Source of the DNA: JAAYJM01 sp964498585 | GTDB taxonomy: Bacteria > Bacteroidota > Ignavibacteria > Kapaibacteriales > UBA2268 | Assembly: GCA_964498585.1 (NCBI GenBank) | Contig: CAZCHH010000023.1 | Coordinates: 1 to 48,935, forward strand | Direction of reading: 5' to 3' | DNA length: 48,935 nucleotides | Part shown: positions 41,648 through 48,935 of the stretch, one piece after another | How positions within the stretch are numbered: the first letter of the stretch is position 1 | How the letters are laid out: each line of letters starts with the position of its first letter | Position numbers and translations under genes: made by a program | Notes under the pieces: model-generated | What the model was told of the DNA's origin: nothing | Databases searched by the model: none | What the model saw: only the letters and a program-made list of their open reading frames with translations

Positions 41648-43605
41648 TGCTTGCAATTCAAAACGCAAACAAATTTATTTTCTTTTTTCTTCCATTTTTG
41701 TTCAGTTACGATTCCCTTTCCAATAATTTCAGTTTCAAAGCCCTTGTTTTGCAGAATAGCTATGGCTTTTCTGAGAGATAATCCCCGAACGTTCGGCATA
41801 CTATCATTGCTAAGCATAATAACTGAATCTCTTTGAAAATTCTGTGTAGCAACAGGATAAGATTGCAAATTAATAGGAAAATTAGTTTTATTCGTTTTGA
41901 AAAATTGTGGCTTAGCAATCATCCATCTTTGGACAATACGTTTAAAAAGAGGAGCAGCAACGGCTCCGCCATAATATTCTCCCTGTGGTTTATCGAGCAA
42001 CACAACCATAGCGACCGTTGGAGTATCAGCAGGGAAAAAGCCGGCAAAGGAACTTGTATAATTTTGTTTTGAATATTGTGTTCCGGCGTATTGCTGTGCA
42101 GTCCCTGTTTTACCGGCTATTTTCAAATTGTTTACTTTTGCTTTTATTCCAGTTCCTTGCTCTACTACATTAACCAATAGTTCCGTAAGTGATTTTGCGG
42201 TTTGTGATGAAATAATTTGTCTAATTTTTTTGCTTATGGTTGAATCTAATACTTCATTGTTTGAACTCAGTATTTCTTTAACAATGAAAGGTTTATTCAT
42301 CACTCCGTTATTAGCAATCGTAGAATAGCAATTTAATAGCTGTAGCGGAGTAACGGAAATACCATAACCAAAACCGAGAAATCTTTTTGTAATCGAATTG
42401 TAATTCTTAATGCTTTTAGAAATACCGGAAATTTCGCCTTGCATATCAATACCGGTTTTTGCACCGAATCCGAATGAATGAATGTATTTAAATAATTTGT
42501 CATTAGATAAAGAATTAGCAAGATTTGAAAAAACGATATTGCTCGAATACTCGATTGCCTGTTTAAAAGTTGTTTGAGCAAAAGCGTGACCATCAATAAT
42601 TCGGTAGTCGCCTATTTGGAGCAATCCATTGTATCCCTGAACAGTATCATTTGGTTGGAGTAATCCTTCTTGTAGCACAGCACTTGCAGTAACAACTTTA
42701 AAAGTAGAGCCGGGCTCAAATATATCAGTAATAGCACGGTTTCTCATATTTGCTGGCTGCACATTTTGGATATTATTAGGATTAAAACCTGGGTATGAAG
42801 CCATAGCAAGAACCTCTCCTGTTTTTACATCCATTGCAGCGACGGTTCCGGATTGCGCATTGCTGTTAATTACAGTATTCATCAGTTCGTATTCAACGAT
42901 TTTCTGTAAATCAATATCAATAGTAAGTTTGATTGATTTTCCATTTTCTGGTGGGACCTCTGGTAAATCGGGTGAAGGACGAAGGCGCCGCTTAGCATCG
43001 CGATACATCTTCATATAGCCGCTTTTTCCTTTAAGCAAAGTATCGTAAGCAAGTTCTACTCCAGTAATTCCTTTATTATCGACATTGACGCATCCGATTA
43101 GCTGCGCCGCACATTCTCCGTATAAATAAATACGGCGTGGCTCAATTTTTTTTATAAATCCATTTACGTTAATTGTGTCTAATCCATTTAATTTATTATA
43201 TTTAAGTCCTCTTGCAAGCCAAACAAATGAGCCGGAACTTTTCCTGATTTTTTCGATTAATTGATTTGCTGGAATTGAAGTAGCTTTTTCGATTTGCTGG
43301 CATAGTTCCAATTGTTCTGTTTCATCTTTAAGAACCAATGGGTCAACTGCTAAAGAAATTGTTTGTATTGTTGTTGCAAGTAGTTTTCCTTCCCTGTCGT
43401 AAATATTTCCTCGTTCAGGATTTAGATAAACTTTTGCTTCATGTTGATTTTGAGCGATCTTTTTATATTCATCAGTATCAATAACCTGGATGTAAAATAG
43501 CTTGATTATAATTACTAATATTGCAATATTAATAAGTAAAAAAAGTAATAGAAATTTCCAAAACTTCTTTCTAATTGTGCTATTATGCTTGAAATCTTCT
43601 ATCAT
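41644..43605 (-). CDS. Penicillin-binding protein 2 / FtsI-like peptidoglycan transpeptidase with PASTA domain
   Basis: A 653-residue class B PBP that cross-links peptidoglycan. It has an N-terminal TM (about 16-38), a dimerisation domain (about 55-210), and a transpeptidase domain with the three penicillin-binding motifs: S300-TFK303, SSN (354-356) and KTG (499-501). A C-terminal PASTA domain (about 603-650, MPNVRGLSLRKAIAILQNKGF) resembles that of SpoVD/FtsI-type enzymes of septal synthesis. The domain set suggests a cell-division FtsI, although no ftsL, murE or mraY is nearby, which is unusual for ftsI. The GWxTD gene ends 3 bases upstream, so these two share a transcript. The convergent stop codons with the plus-strand gene overlap on TTAA. 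Confidence 0.93.
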   Translation of the reverse strand: MIEDFKHNSTIRKKFWKFLLLFLLINIAILVIIIKLFYIQVIDTDEYKKIAQNQHEAKVYLNPERGNIYDREGKLLATTIQTISLAVDPLVLKDETEQLELCQQIEKATSIPANQLIEKIRKSSGSFVWLARGLKYNKLNGLDTINVNGFIKKIEPRRIYLYGECAAQLIGCVNVDNKGITGVELAYDTLLKGKSGYMKMYRDAKRRLRPSPDLPEVPPENGKSIKLTIDIDLQKIVEYELMNTVINSNAQSGTVAAMDVKTGEVLAMASYPGFNPNNIQNVQPANMRNRAITDIFEPGSTFKVVTASAVLQEGLLQPNDTVQGYNGLLQIGDYRIIDGHAFAQTTFKQAIEYSSNIVFSNLANSLSNDKLFKYIHSFGFGAKTGIDMQGEISGISKSIKNYNSITKRFLGFGYGISVTPLQLLNCYSTIANNGVMNKPFIVKEILSSNNEVLDSTISKKIRQIISSQTAKSLTELLVNVVEQGTGIKAKVNNLKIAGKTGTAQQYAGTQYSKQNYTSSFAGFFPADTPTVAMVVLLDKPQGEYYGGAVAAPLFKRIVQRWMIAKPQFFKTNKTNFPINLQSYPVATQNFQRDSVIMLSNDSMPNVRGLSLRKAIAILQNKGFETEIIGKGIVTEQKWKKKENKFVCVLNCKH

Positions 43606-43608
43606 ATA

Positions 43609-44985
43609 CTAATTCTGGTATTGATATTTTTCATGAACAGTAATAGGTGAATACAAGCGGTAATCGCCAAAACCGGTATTATCAAGAAAGATATATTGCT
43701 GATTGTTTCCATAAGTCCATCTTTCAATCGTTCTTTGGTCTCCATAAGGGCTTGATTTTTCAATATTTATCGGTTCACCTAAAATAACAAAAACCATTCC
43801 CATATCAGTTCGCCAGCCCTCAGTGTAGGATTTGAACCGCTTGTTTGCAATTTCTATTCTTGCGTAGTATTGTTCATAAGCTTCGTTACGTTCAGTAGTA
43901 GGAGATGGGTCGTGTTTTTTCCAAAATTCCTCGAAACGCTTTTGTCTTTCTTCGTTTGTTGTTCCGGCTTCTATATAATCAATATCATCTTGATTTCCAA
44001 TATATCTTATTTGTTTAATAGCTTTGCTTAAATCCTGCAAGACCATTCCACCAACGGTTTTGAAATACTGCAAAGTGCGTTCTGAAGCAGCAAGAATATC
44101 CATTTGCGAAAAATTCAAAGCCGTATCTTTTTTTATGCACAGCAATACTAATTTATAAGTTCCCTGTCCAACTGTTCTTGGGAATTCCAAAGGTAAATAT
44201 TTTTGAATACGGTCTGAATTTAAATCAACTGGAAAACGCTTGCTTCTATAAATTTCTTTATTTTGTGAATCTAATATCTGATATATTAAGTCAATCTGAT
44301 TATTATCTGAACGGTTATATATCTCGAAAAAACCGAAAAAAGTGGAGTTTAGCTCAGCAATATTGTCTGATATATGAGGAGTTATTAAATATCCACCATT
44401 TTCCTTTTCTTCGATAGAACTTACTAAAAGAATACTACTTATTGAAAGAGGATATTTATCGAAATCAAGTACCGATAGACTTCTTATCCTTTTGCTTTCT
44501 GCTTTAGAAATTTCATCACGAAGAAAAACCTCAAAAGAATAATTTCCATTTTTTAAATAAAAAATAGTTTGTGAATAGTCGAATTTTCCTGAGCTACCTT
44601 GAGAAACAGCATAGTCTTCTTCTGAAATATTTCTTTTCACGATTTCAGTTTTAATTCTGTTGCCGTTTGTGTCGATTGCTGTAATTGTTACACTGTATGA
44701 AGCACCATATTGATTTTCACTTTTTAAAAAATGCAGTGTTTGGTAAGGGACGAGGACGTAAATATCAATTCGAGCTAAGCTGTCGTTCATTCCTTTAAAG
44801 CACACAGCATCGAAGAAAAAATATACCCCTTCTTTTTTGTCTTCGGTGAATTGAGATTTCAAATCACTTTGGCTTCCTGTAAGAACAAAAATAAAAAGAA
44901 AAATATTCAATAATGGCTTAATCAATGATATTGCTTTTGAAAAACCTTTTAGGTTCTTGCAGTTTAAAACAAAATTTTTATACAT
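43609..44985 (-). CDS. GWxTD domain protein
   Basis: A 458-residue protein with an N-terminal hydrophobic segment (about 26-42), an extracytoplasmic beta-sandwich-like middle region and a C-terminal GWxTD domain (about 350-458) named for its motif, here GWRTDMGMVFVILGEP (Gly390-Trp391-Arg392-Thr393-Asp394) with a following RTIERWTY. GWxTD proteins are found in Bacteroidota, Ignavibacteria, Acidobacteria and relatives; the function is not established. It is immediately upstream (3 bases) of the PBP2/FtsI-like gene, hinting at a role in envelope or cell-wall assembly. The upstream ribosome site is weak. Confidence 0.88.
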   Translation of the reverse strand: MYKNFVLNCKNLKGFSKAISLIKPLLNIFLFIFVLTGSQSDLKSQFTEDKKEGVYFFFDAVCFKGMNDSLARIDIYVLVPYQTLHFLKSENQYGASYSVTITAIDTNGNRIKTEIVKRNISEEDYAVSQGSSGKFDYSQTIFYLKNGNYSFEVFLRDEISKAESKRIRSLSVLDFDKYPLSISSILLVSSIEEKENGGYLITPHISDNIAELNSTFFGFFEIYNRSDNNQIDLIYQILDSQNKEIYRSKRFPVDLNSDRIQKYLPLEFPRTVGQGTYKLVLLCIKKDTALNFSQMDILAASERTLQYFKTVGGMVLQDLSKAIKQIRYIGNQDDIDYIEAGTTNEERQKRFEEFWKKHDPSPTTERNEAYEQYYARIEIANKRFKSYTEGWRTDMGMVFVILGEPINIEKSSPYGDQRTIERWTYGNNQQYIFLDNTGFGDYRLYSPITVHEKYQYQN

Positions 44986-45022
44986 TTTCTTATTTACTAT
45001 TTATTAAAAACAATTCTGCAAT

Positions 45023-46447
45023 TTAAGAAAAAAATGCTTTTTTTTGCAAATAATACAGCAAACAAATTGAAAAAACACCAATAACAATAAAAAGTAACCA
45101 AAAAATATATGGTTTTTCTTCTCTCCAAAGGAATTTAGTTAGTTCCTTTGAATTAATTCCTTTAATTTCAGATAATTTTTGCATTGCATCGCCTTGCTGG
45201 ACATCTTTGTATTCCTGGTGATGAGTTTGAATATAGCTCAAAGCCACATTAGATTTTTCAGCGGTATTTTGAAAAATATATGAGCCGAATAAAGAACCGA
45301 AAGCAAAAGCGATTGCCATTGATATATTTATAAAACTCATATAAATACTTTTTTCTTCCGGCTTCGCTAATTTTGATAGCAATTCACTGAACTTCGGGTT
45401 GATTATGATTTCACCTACGGTATAAAAAGCAACTCCAATTAAAGTTAAATATCCAATATTAAACAAACCAAAAAAGATTATTCCAATTAAAGCTGAAGTT
45501 AGACCTAAAATAATCGAAAATATTTTTGTAAATCTCGAAGTTAAAGTTGAAATAATAACTACGAGCGTAATGATAATGATTGAATTGAAAATATAGTAGC
45601 ACTCATAAGAAAGCATAGTTCCACGGTCAGTTGCCATAGTGAAAGCAGATGGTAAATTCAGTAAACTTACTATTCCCGAAGAATCCACCCAGTCAAAAAT
45701 AAAATTTGGAAGCGTTTCGTAAAATTGAATATAAATAGTAAAGAAACCAGATACAGCTACTAAAAGCAAAATTATACCGGGTTTTAAAATGTTTTTAAAT
45801 ATTTTTTTAAGAATTTGAAATGGTAATAGATTTTCAGTATGGCTTTGAACCTGTTTTTTATTAATGAAAAAAACAATGATAAGTGAAAAAAGGAAAACTA
45901 AAGTAGAAAATAAAAAAATGTAGTAAAAAGATTGCTCTTTAAGAAGTTTTGAAATAGGGGCTGCGAGCAAAGTAGCAGTATTTAAGAACATAAAATAGAT
46001 GCCCCAGCCCAAAGAACTATTCCGCTCATTCATTGTATTAGCCAAAGCACCAAGCAATGCCGGTTTGAAAAGACCAAGCCCAAAAGCTAATATTAAAGTA
46101 CCGAAAAGGAAATAAGTGAAGCTCTGTGTATGCCCCATAACCAGGAATCCGCTGGAAGCTAAAACTATTGAAATAAGCACGAAATTTTTTCTCCCATATC
46201 TGTCGGCAAAACCACCGGCAAAGATTGGAACGAGATTTTGGACAATTGCCCACCAGAAAAAAATAAATCCTTTTGTAGTTTGTTCCCACTGCAAACCGCC
46301 AGCGACATCTTTCTGTGCTATATAAATTGGGAGTTGCAAAAGCAACGCCCAATACGCAAGCATTTCAAGAAACTGCACCGCATTAATTAGCCAGAATGCA
46401 GCGGGAAACGTTTTTAAACTACTGAATCTTATGTTACTAACCTTCAA
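45023..46447 (-). CDS. Major facilitator superfamily transporter
   Basis: A 474-residue inner-membrane carrier with about 12 predicted TM helices and the MFS loop 2-3 motif GGFADRYGRKN (about residues 78-88), followed by FGLGLFKPALLGALA. There is a long periplasmic loop at about 235-270 and a hydrophilic insertion near 400-435 (SYIQTHHQEYKDVQQG). The substrate cannot be inferred; some features recall the POT/PTR oligopeptide family but the ExxERFxYY motif is absent. It ends 37 bases before the GWxTD start region and may be part of the same transcript. A repeat-rich region lies upstream. Confidence 0.85.
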   Translation of the reverse strand: MKVSNIRFSSLKTFPAAFWLINAVQFLEMLAYWALLLQLPIYIAQKDVAGGLQWEQTTKGFIFFWWAIVQNLVPIFAGGFADRYGRKNFVLISIVLASSGFLVMGHTQSFTYFLFGTLILAFGLGLFKPALLGALANTMNERNSSLGWGIYFMFLNTATLLAAPISKLLKEQSFYYIFLFSTLVFLFSLIIVFFINKKQVQSHTENLLPFQILKKIFKNILKPGIILLLVAVSGFFTIYIQFYETLPNFIFDWVDSSGIVSLLNLPSAFTMATDRGTMLSYECYYIFNSIIIITLVVIISTLTSRFTKIFSIILGLTSALIGIIFFGLFNIGYLTLIGVAFYTVGEIIINPKFSELLSKLAKPEEKSIYMSFINISMAIAFAFGSLFGSYIFQNTAEKSNVALSYIQTHHQEYKDVQQGDAMQKLSEIKGINSKELTKFLWREEKPYIFWLLFIVIGVFSICLLYYLQKKAFFS

Positions 46448-46525
46448 TTATTCAACTTTTCTATATGATAAAACAAAGTAGCAGTGCATTTCATACCAAG
46501 TTGCTTTCATAAATATAATTAAAGT

Positions 46526-46606
46526 GTCATTTCGAAACGAAGTGAGAAATCTCACAACTCTTTGTTACCACAGACATTGAGATTCCTCACTTCGTTTACC
46601 AATGAC
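46526..46606. repeat. 81-bp inverted repeat GTCATTTCGAAACGAAGTGAG...
   Basis: Arms of 28 bases (46526-46553 and 46579-46606) are inverse copies with four mismatches; core shared arm AAACGAAGTGAG. It resembles the GAAGTGAGAAATCTC dispersed repeats seen in many Bacteroidota intergenic regions. Confidence 0.8.
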
Positions 46607-46616
46607 ATCGTAGTTT

Positions 46617-46760
46617 GTCATTCTGACGAATGTCAGAATCCATCTTGGTTTTAGACATTAGTCATTGGTCATTAGTTGTTAGTAAAAATACGAATGACGA
46701 ATAACTAATGACCTATAAAAACTATTTTAAAGATGGATTCTGACATTCGTCAGAATGACA
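46617..46760. repeat. Variant copy (E3) of the GTCATTCTGA-bounded element
   Basis: Its ends, GTCATTCTGACGAATGTCAG and CTGACATTCGTCAGAATGAC, are near-perfect inverses. Its middle differs from E1/E2 and holds a different palindrome (GGTCATTAGTTGTTAGT / ATAACTAATGACC, 46667-46713). So the same end sequences carry different cores. Confidence 0.8.
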
Positions 46761-46919
46761 CTTTTACTTATGTCATCTCTATTATAATGAAGCAGTTGCT
46801 TTATCTTGGGGTTCGGAATGACAAATAAACATATTTTATTATTAAAAGCAACTTTTTATCATATAAGAAACCTGTTAAAATTCTTAGAAAATACTACTTT
46901 GATAAATAAAACCTTTTCA

Positions 46920-47016
46920 CACCTCCCCTGCCCCTCCTTGTTAGGAGGGGAACGCTTAAGTGAGGCACTGTTCTTATTCCCCTCCTAACAAGGAGGGGAA
47001 AGGGGAGGTGTTTTTT
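46920..47016. repeat. Nested inverted repeat of CACCTCCCC / CCCCTCCTTGTTAGGAGGGG
   Basis: The left arm 46920-46952 and right arm 46977-47010 are inverse copies (33/34 bases, differing at a 1-2 base indel). Each arm also contains its own 8-bp hairpin CCCCTCCT-TGTT-AGGAGGGG. Six T's follow the right arm. Thus the region can fold as two small hairpins or one long cruciform-like stem. Confidence 0.88.
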
Positions 47017-47085
47017 GTCTTTTTAAACAATTAAATAATAAAATTATTATATTAAATATGCTTACTAAATCAAAAAAACCTGCAA

Positions 47086-48935
47086 TTATTCTAAGTTCCT
47101 TGGAGCTATCATATTTTCAGGTAATAGCAATTCTTCAAGTTTTTCCTTAGTCATATAATTTCTCTCTAGCACTAAGTCATAAACACTTACATTATTTTCT
47201 AAAGCATCTTTTGCAAGCACAGAACAAATTTCATAACCGAGAACAGGAACAAGAGCGGTTATAATGCCGATGCTATTTACAACTAATTCTCTGCATCTTT
47301 CTCTGTTTGCAGTAATTCCGTCAATACAACGGTGTTTTAATACAGTAATACCGTTTTTAAGTATTTCAATTGATTCGAAGATACTTTGGGCAATTATTGG
47401 CTCCATTACGTTTAATTGCAACTGACCAGCTTCGGCAGCCATAGTAACAGTAATATCATTTCCAATGACCTTGAAAGCAATTTGATTTACTACTTCTGGA
47501 ATTACTGGATTAACCTTACCCGGCATAATCGAAGATCCTGGCTGCATCTTTGGTAAATTTATTTCATTTAAGCCGGCTCTTGGTCCGGAGCTTAAAAGAC
47601 GTAAATCGTTGCAAATCTTTGATAATTTCACGGCAAGACGTTTGAGAGCAGAAGCATAAATAACAAATGCACCAGTGTCCTGAGTAGCTTCTACAAGATT
47701 TGTTGCCAAGCGAAGTGGAAGACCTGTGATTTCCCAAAGATATGATGTTGCAAGCTCGCGATAGTTTACCGGTGTATTGATTCCAGTACCGATAGCGGTT
47801 CCGCCAAGGTTTATTTCCTGAAAGAGTTTTGCATTCTGATTCAATCTTTCAATTTCTTCTGAAAGAGTTACAGCGTAGCTTTCAAATTCCTGTCCGAGTG
47901 TCATTGGTACTGCGTCCTGGAGCTGAGTTCTTCCCATTTTAATTATATCGGAAAATTCAATTCCTTTTTTATGGAATGATGCAATAAGTTCTTTTAAACT
48001 CTCAACCAACTTTTGATTGCAATAAGTAAGTGCAATATTAAGAGCAGTTGGATAGACGTCATTAGTTGATTGAGAAAGATTGACGTGGTTATTCGGATGG
48101 CAATGGTCGTAATCGCCTTTTTCGTAACCCATTATTTCTAATGCACGGTTAGCAATAACTTCATTTGCATTCATATTTGTTGAAGTACCAGCACCACCTT
48201 GAATCATATCGACTACGAAATAAATATGGTTTTTTCCGTTGATGATTTCTTCGCATGCCTGAAACATTGGTATTGCAATTTCTTCAGGCAAAATCTTTAA
48301 ATCATAATTTGCTTTTGCACAGGCGAGTTTAACCTGAGCCAAGGCAACGATTAGCTCTGGCACGTGATTAATTGGAATATCTGTAATATTAAAATTTTCA
48401 AGAGCGCGAAGGGTTTGAATTCCGTAGTAAAATTCATAAGGGACATCGCGATAGCCGAGCAAATCGTGTTCTTTACGTGTTCTTCCAGATATATACTGAG
48501 CAGCAGCATCAACAACCTTATTTGTTGTTTGACGCATACGCCTTGAAATGATTCTCGAAACAGTTGATAAGATTTTTACAACTGTCTGAGGATGAGATTG
48601 CATTAATTTTTCAATACTATGCCTATGTATTGTTAAAATTATACTATCTTCTTTGGCAATAGCAGAAGTGGAATGCGGATAATCATCCATCAAAGCACCT
48701 TCGCCGAGAAAATCTGACTTTCCGAAGAAAGTTATACGTTTATCATCACCATAAGATGATTTTTTAAATAGTTCTACTCTTCCCTGATAAATGATGAATA
48801 AGCGGGCGCGTGGAGTGTTTTCTTCAAAAACCAGCTCTCCTTTCTGGTAAAATCGCTCTTCTATATTACTTGCAATTACATGCAATTCTTCATCATTTAA
48901 TCCATTAAACAGCTCTATTTGCTGTATGAAACTCT
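47086..48935 (-). CDS. aspA: Aspartate ammonia-lyase fused to an N-terminal cyclic-nucleotide-binding domain (5' end beyond window)
   Basis: Aspartase deaminates L-aspartate to fumarate. The catalytic part (about the last 455 residues) carries QSTNDVYPTALNIAL, GRTQLQDAVPMTLGQEF, GGTAIGTGINTP and the signature GSSIMPGKVNPVIPEVVNQ, all intact. Ahead of it is a cNMP-binding (CAP-like) domain: FYQKGELVFEENTPRAR, YQGRVELFKK, FLGEGALMDDYPHSTSAIA, with no DNA-binding helix-turn-helix. The first in-frame start candidate at 48885 is a TTG, but the frame stays open to the window edge and encodes FIQQIELFNGLNDEEL, a normal CAP-domain N-terminus. So the gene runs past 48935 and only its 3' part is seen. 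A regulatory fusion of this kind suggests control by cAMP, cGMP or a related ligand; binding itself is untested. Confidence 0.93.
   Translation of the reverse strand, partial: SFIQQIELFNGLNDEELHVIASNIEERFYQKGELVFEENTPRARLFIIYQGRVELFKKSSYGDDKRITFFGKSDFLGEGALMDDYPHSTSAIAKEDSIILTIHRHSIEKLMQSHPQTVVKILSTVSRIISRRMRQTTNKVVDAAAQYISGRTRKEHDLLGYRDVPYEFYYGIQTLRALENFNITDIPINHVPELIVALAQVKLACAKANYDLKILPEEIAIPMFQACEEIINGKNHIYFVVDMIQGGAGTSTNMNANEVIANRALEIMGYEKGDYDHCHPNNHVNLSQSTNDVYPTALNIALTYCNQKLVESLKELIASFHKKGIEFSDIIKMGRTQLQDAVPMTLGQEFESYAVTLSEEIERLNQNAKLFQEINLGGTAIGTGINTPVNYRELATSYLWEITGLPLRLATNLVEATQDTGAFVIYASALKRLAVKLSKICNDLRLLSSGPRAGLNEINLPKMQPGSSIMPGKVNPVIPEVVNQIAFKVIGNDITVTMAAEAGQLQLNVMEPIIAQSIFESIEILKNGITVLKHRCIDGITANRERCRELVVNSIGIITALVPVLGYEICSVLAKDALENNVSVYDLVLERNYMTKEKLEELLLPENMIAPRNLE

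Larger units (their letters stand above)
46448..47085. other. Repeat-packed intergenic region, no gene
   Basis: The 638-bp gap contains, in order, an 81-base inverted repeat (46526-46606), a GTCATTCTGA/TCAGAATGAC element with a second inner palindrome (46617-46760), a trailing TATGTCATCTCTATT arm, and a nested inverted repeat ending in a T-run (46920-47016). No frame in it looks coding. Confidence 0.6.

Noticed and set aside
48885..48885. Taking TTG at 48885 as the true start of the aspartase fusion
   Set aside because: The frame stays open to the window edge and encodes a normal CAP-domain N-terminus, so the start is beyond 48935.

Overview
The window is AT-rich DNA with short-looking operons on both strands. 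It suggests an uncultured member of the Bacteroidota/Chlorobiota/Ignavibacteriota (FCB) group, perhaps near Kapabacteria or Ignavibacteria. The reasons are six complete proteins ending in a type IX secretion (T9SS) type A sorting domain, a GWxTD-domain protein, a 7TM-HD (PgpH-type) phosphohydrolase, heptosyltransferase and O-antigen-type glycosyltransferases, and many GTCATTCTGA-type palindromic intergenic repeats. The taxonomic placement is inference; there is no rRNA in the window.

Layout. 0-3 kb: a heptosyltransferase (-) diverges from an RlpA / PflX-like radical SAM pair (+). 3.1-6.8 kb: a YCF48-repeat T9SS protein, an unrecognised Cys-rich exported protein, and an orphan copy of the T9SS sorting domain that is about 98% identical to the 3' end of the YCF48 gene. 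6.8-11.3 kb: YceI (+), then queA and the HD phosphohydrolase overlapping on the minus strand. 11.3-13.1 kb: a small T9SS protein behind two sigma-54-like promoter boxes, bracketed by two direct copies of a structured repeat of about 150 bp. 13.1-15.1 kb: dnaG and tRNA-Pro(UGG). 15.9-27.8 kb: two giant T9SS cargo proteins around a divergent aspartokinase. 27.8-31.6 kb: two overlapping glycosyltransferases, a 2[4Fe-4S] ferredoxin and a YgiQ-type radical SAM protein. 32.4-40.4 kb: a lectin/LamG T9SS protein, a methyltransferase, and an FN3-T9SS / SUMF1-domain pair. 40.5-45 kb: TlpA plus an overlapping unknown membrane protein, converging on a PBP2/FtsI-like transpeptidase and a GWxTD protein. 45-48.9 kb: an MFS transporter and a cyclic-nucleotide-binding-domain/aspartase fusion whose reading frame runs off the right edge of the window.

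How it fits together. Much of the window encodes surface or secreted products: T9SS cargo with adhesive or repeat domains (YCF48, FN3, beta-helix, LamG, lectin) and envelope enzymes (LPS-type glycosyltransferases, RlpA, PBP2). The rest is housekeeping (dnaG, queA, tRNA-Pro, aspartokinase, aspartase). No complete phage, IS element or CRISPR array is visible. The points most worth a second look are the near-identical orphan sorting domain, the tandem sigma-54-like boxes, the MITE-like repeats around the small T9SS gene, and the cNMP-domain/aspartase fusion.
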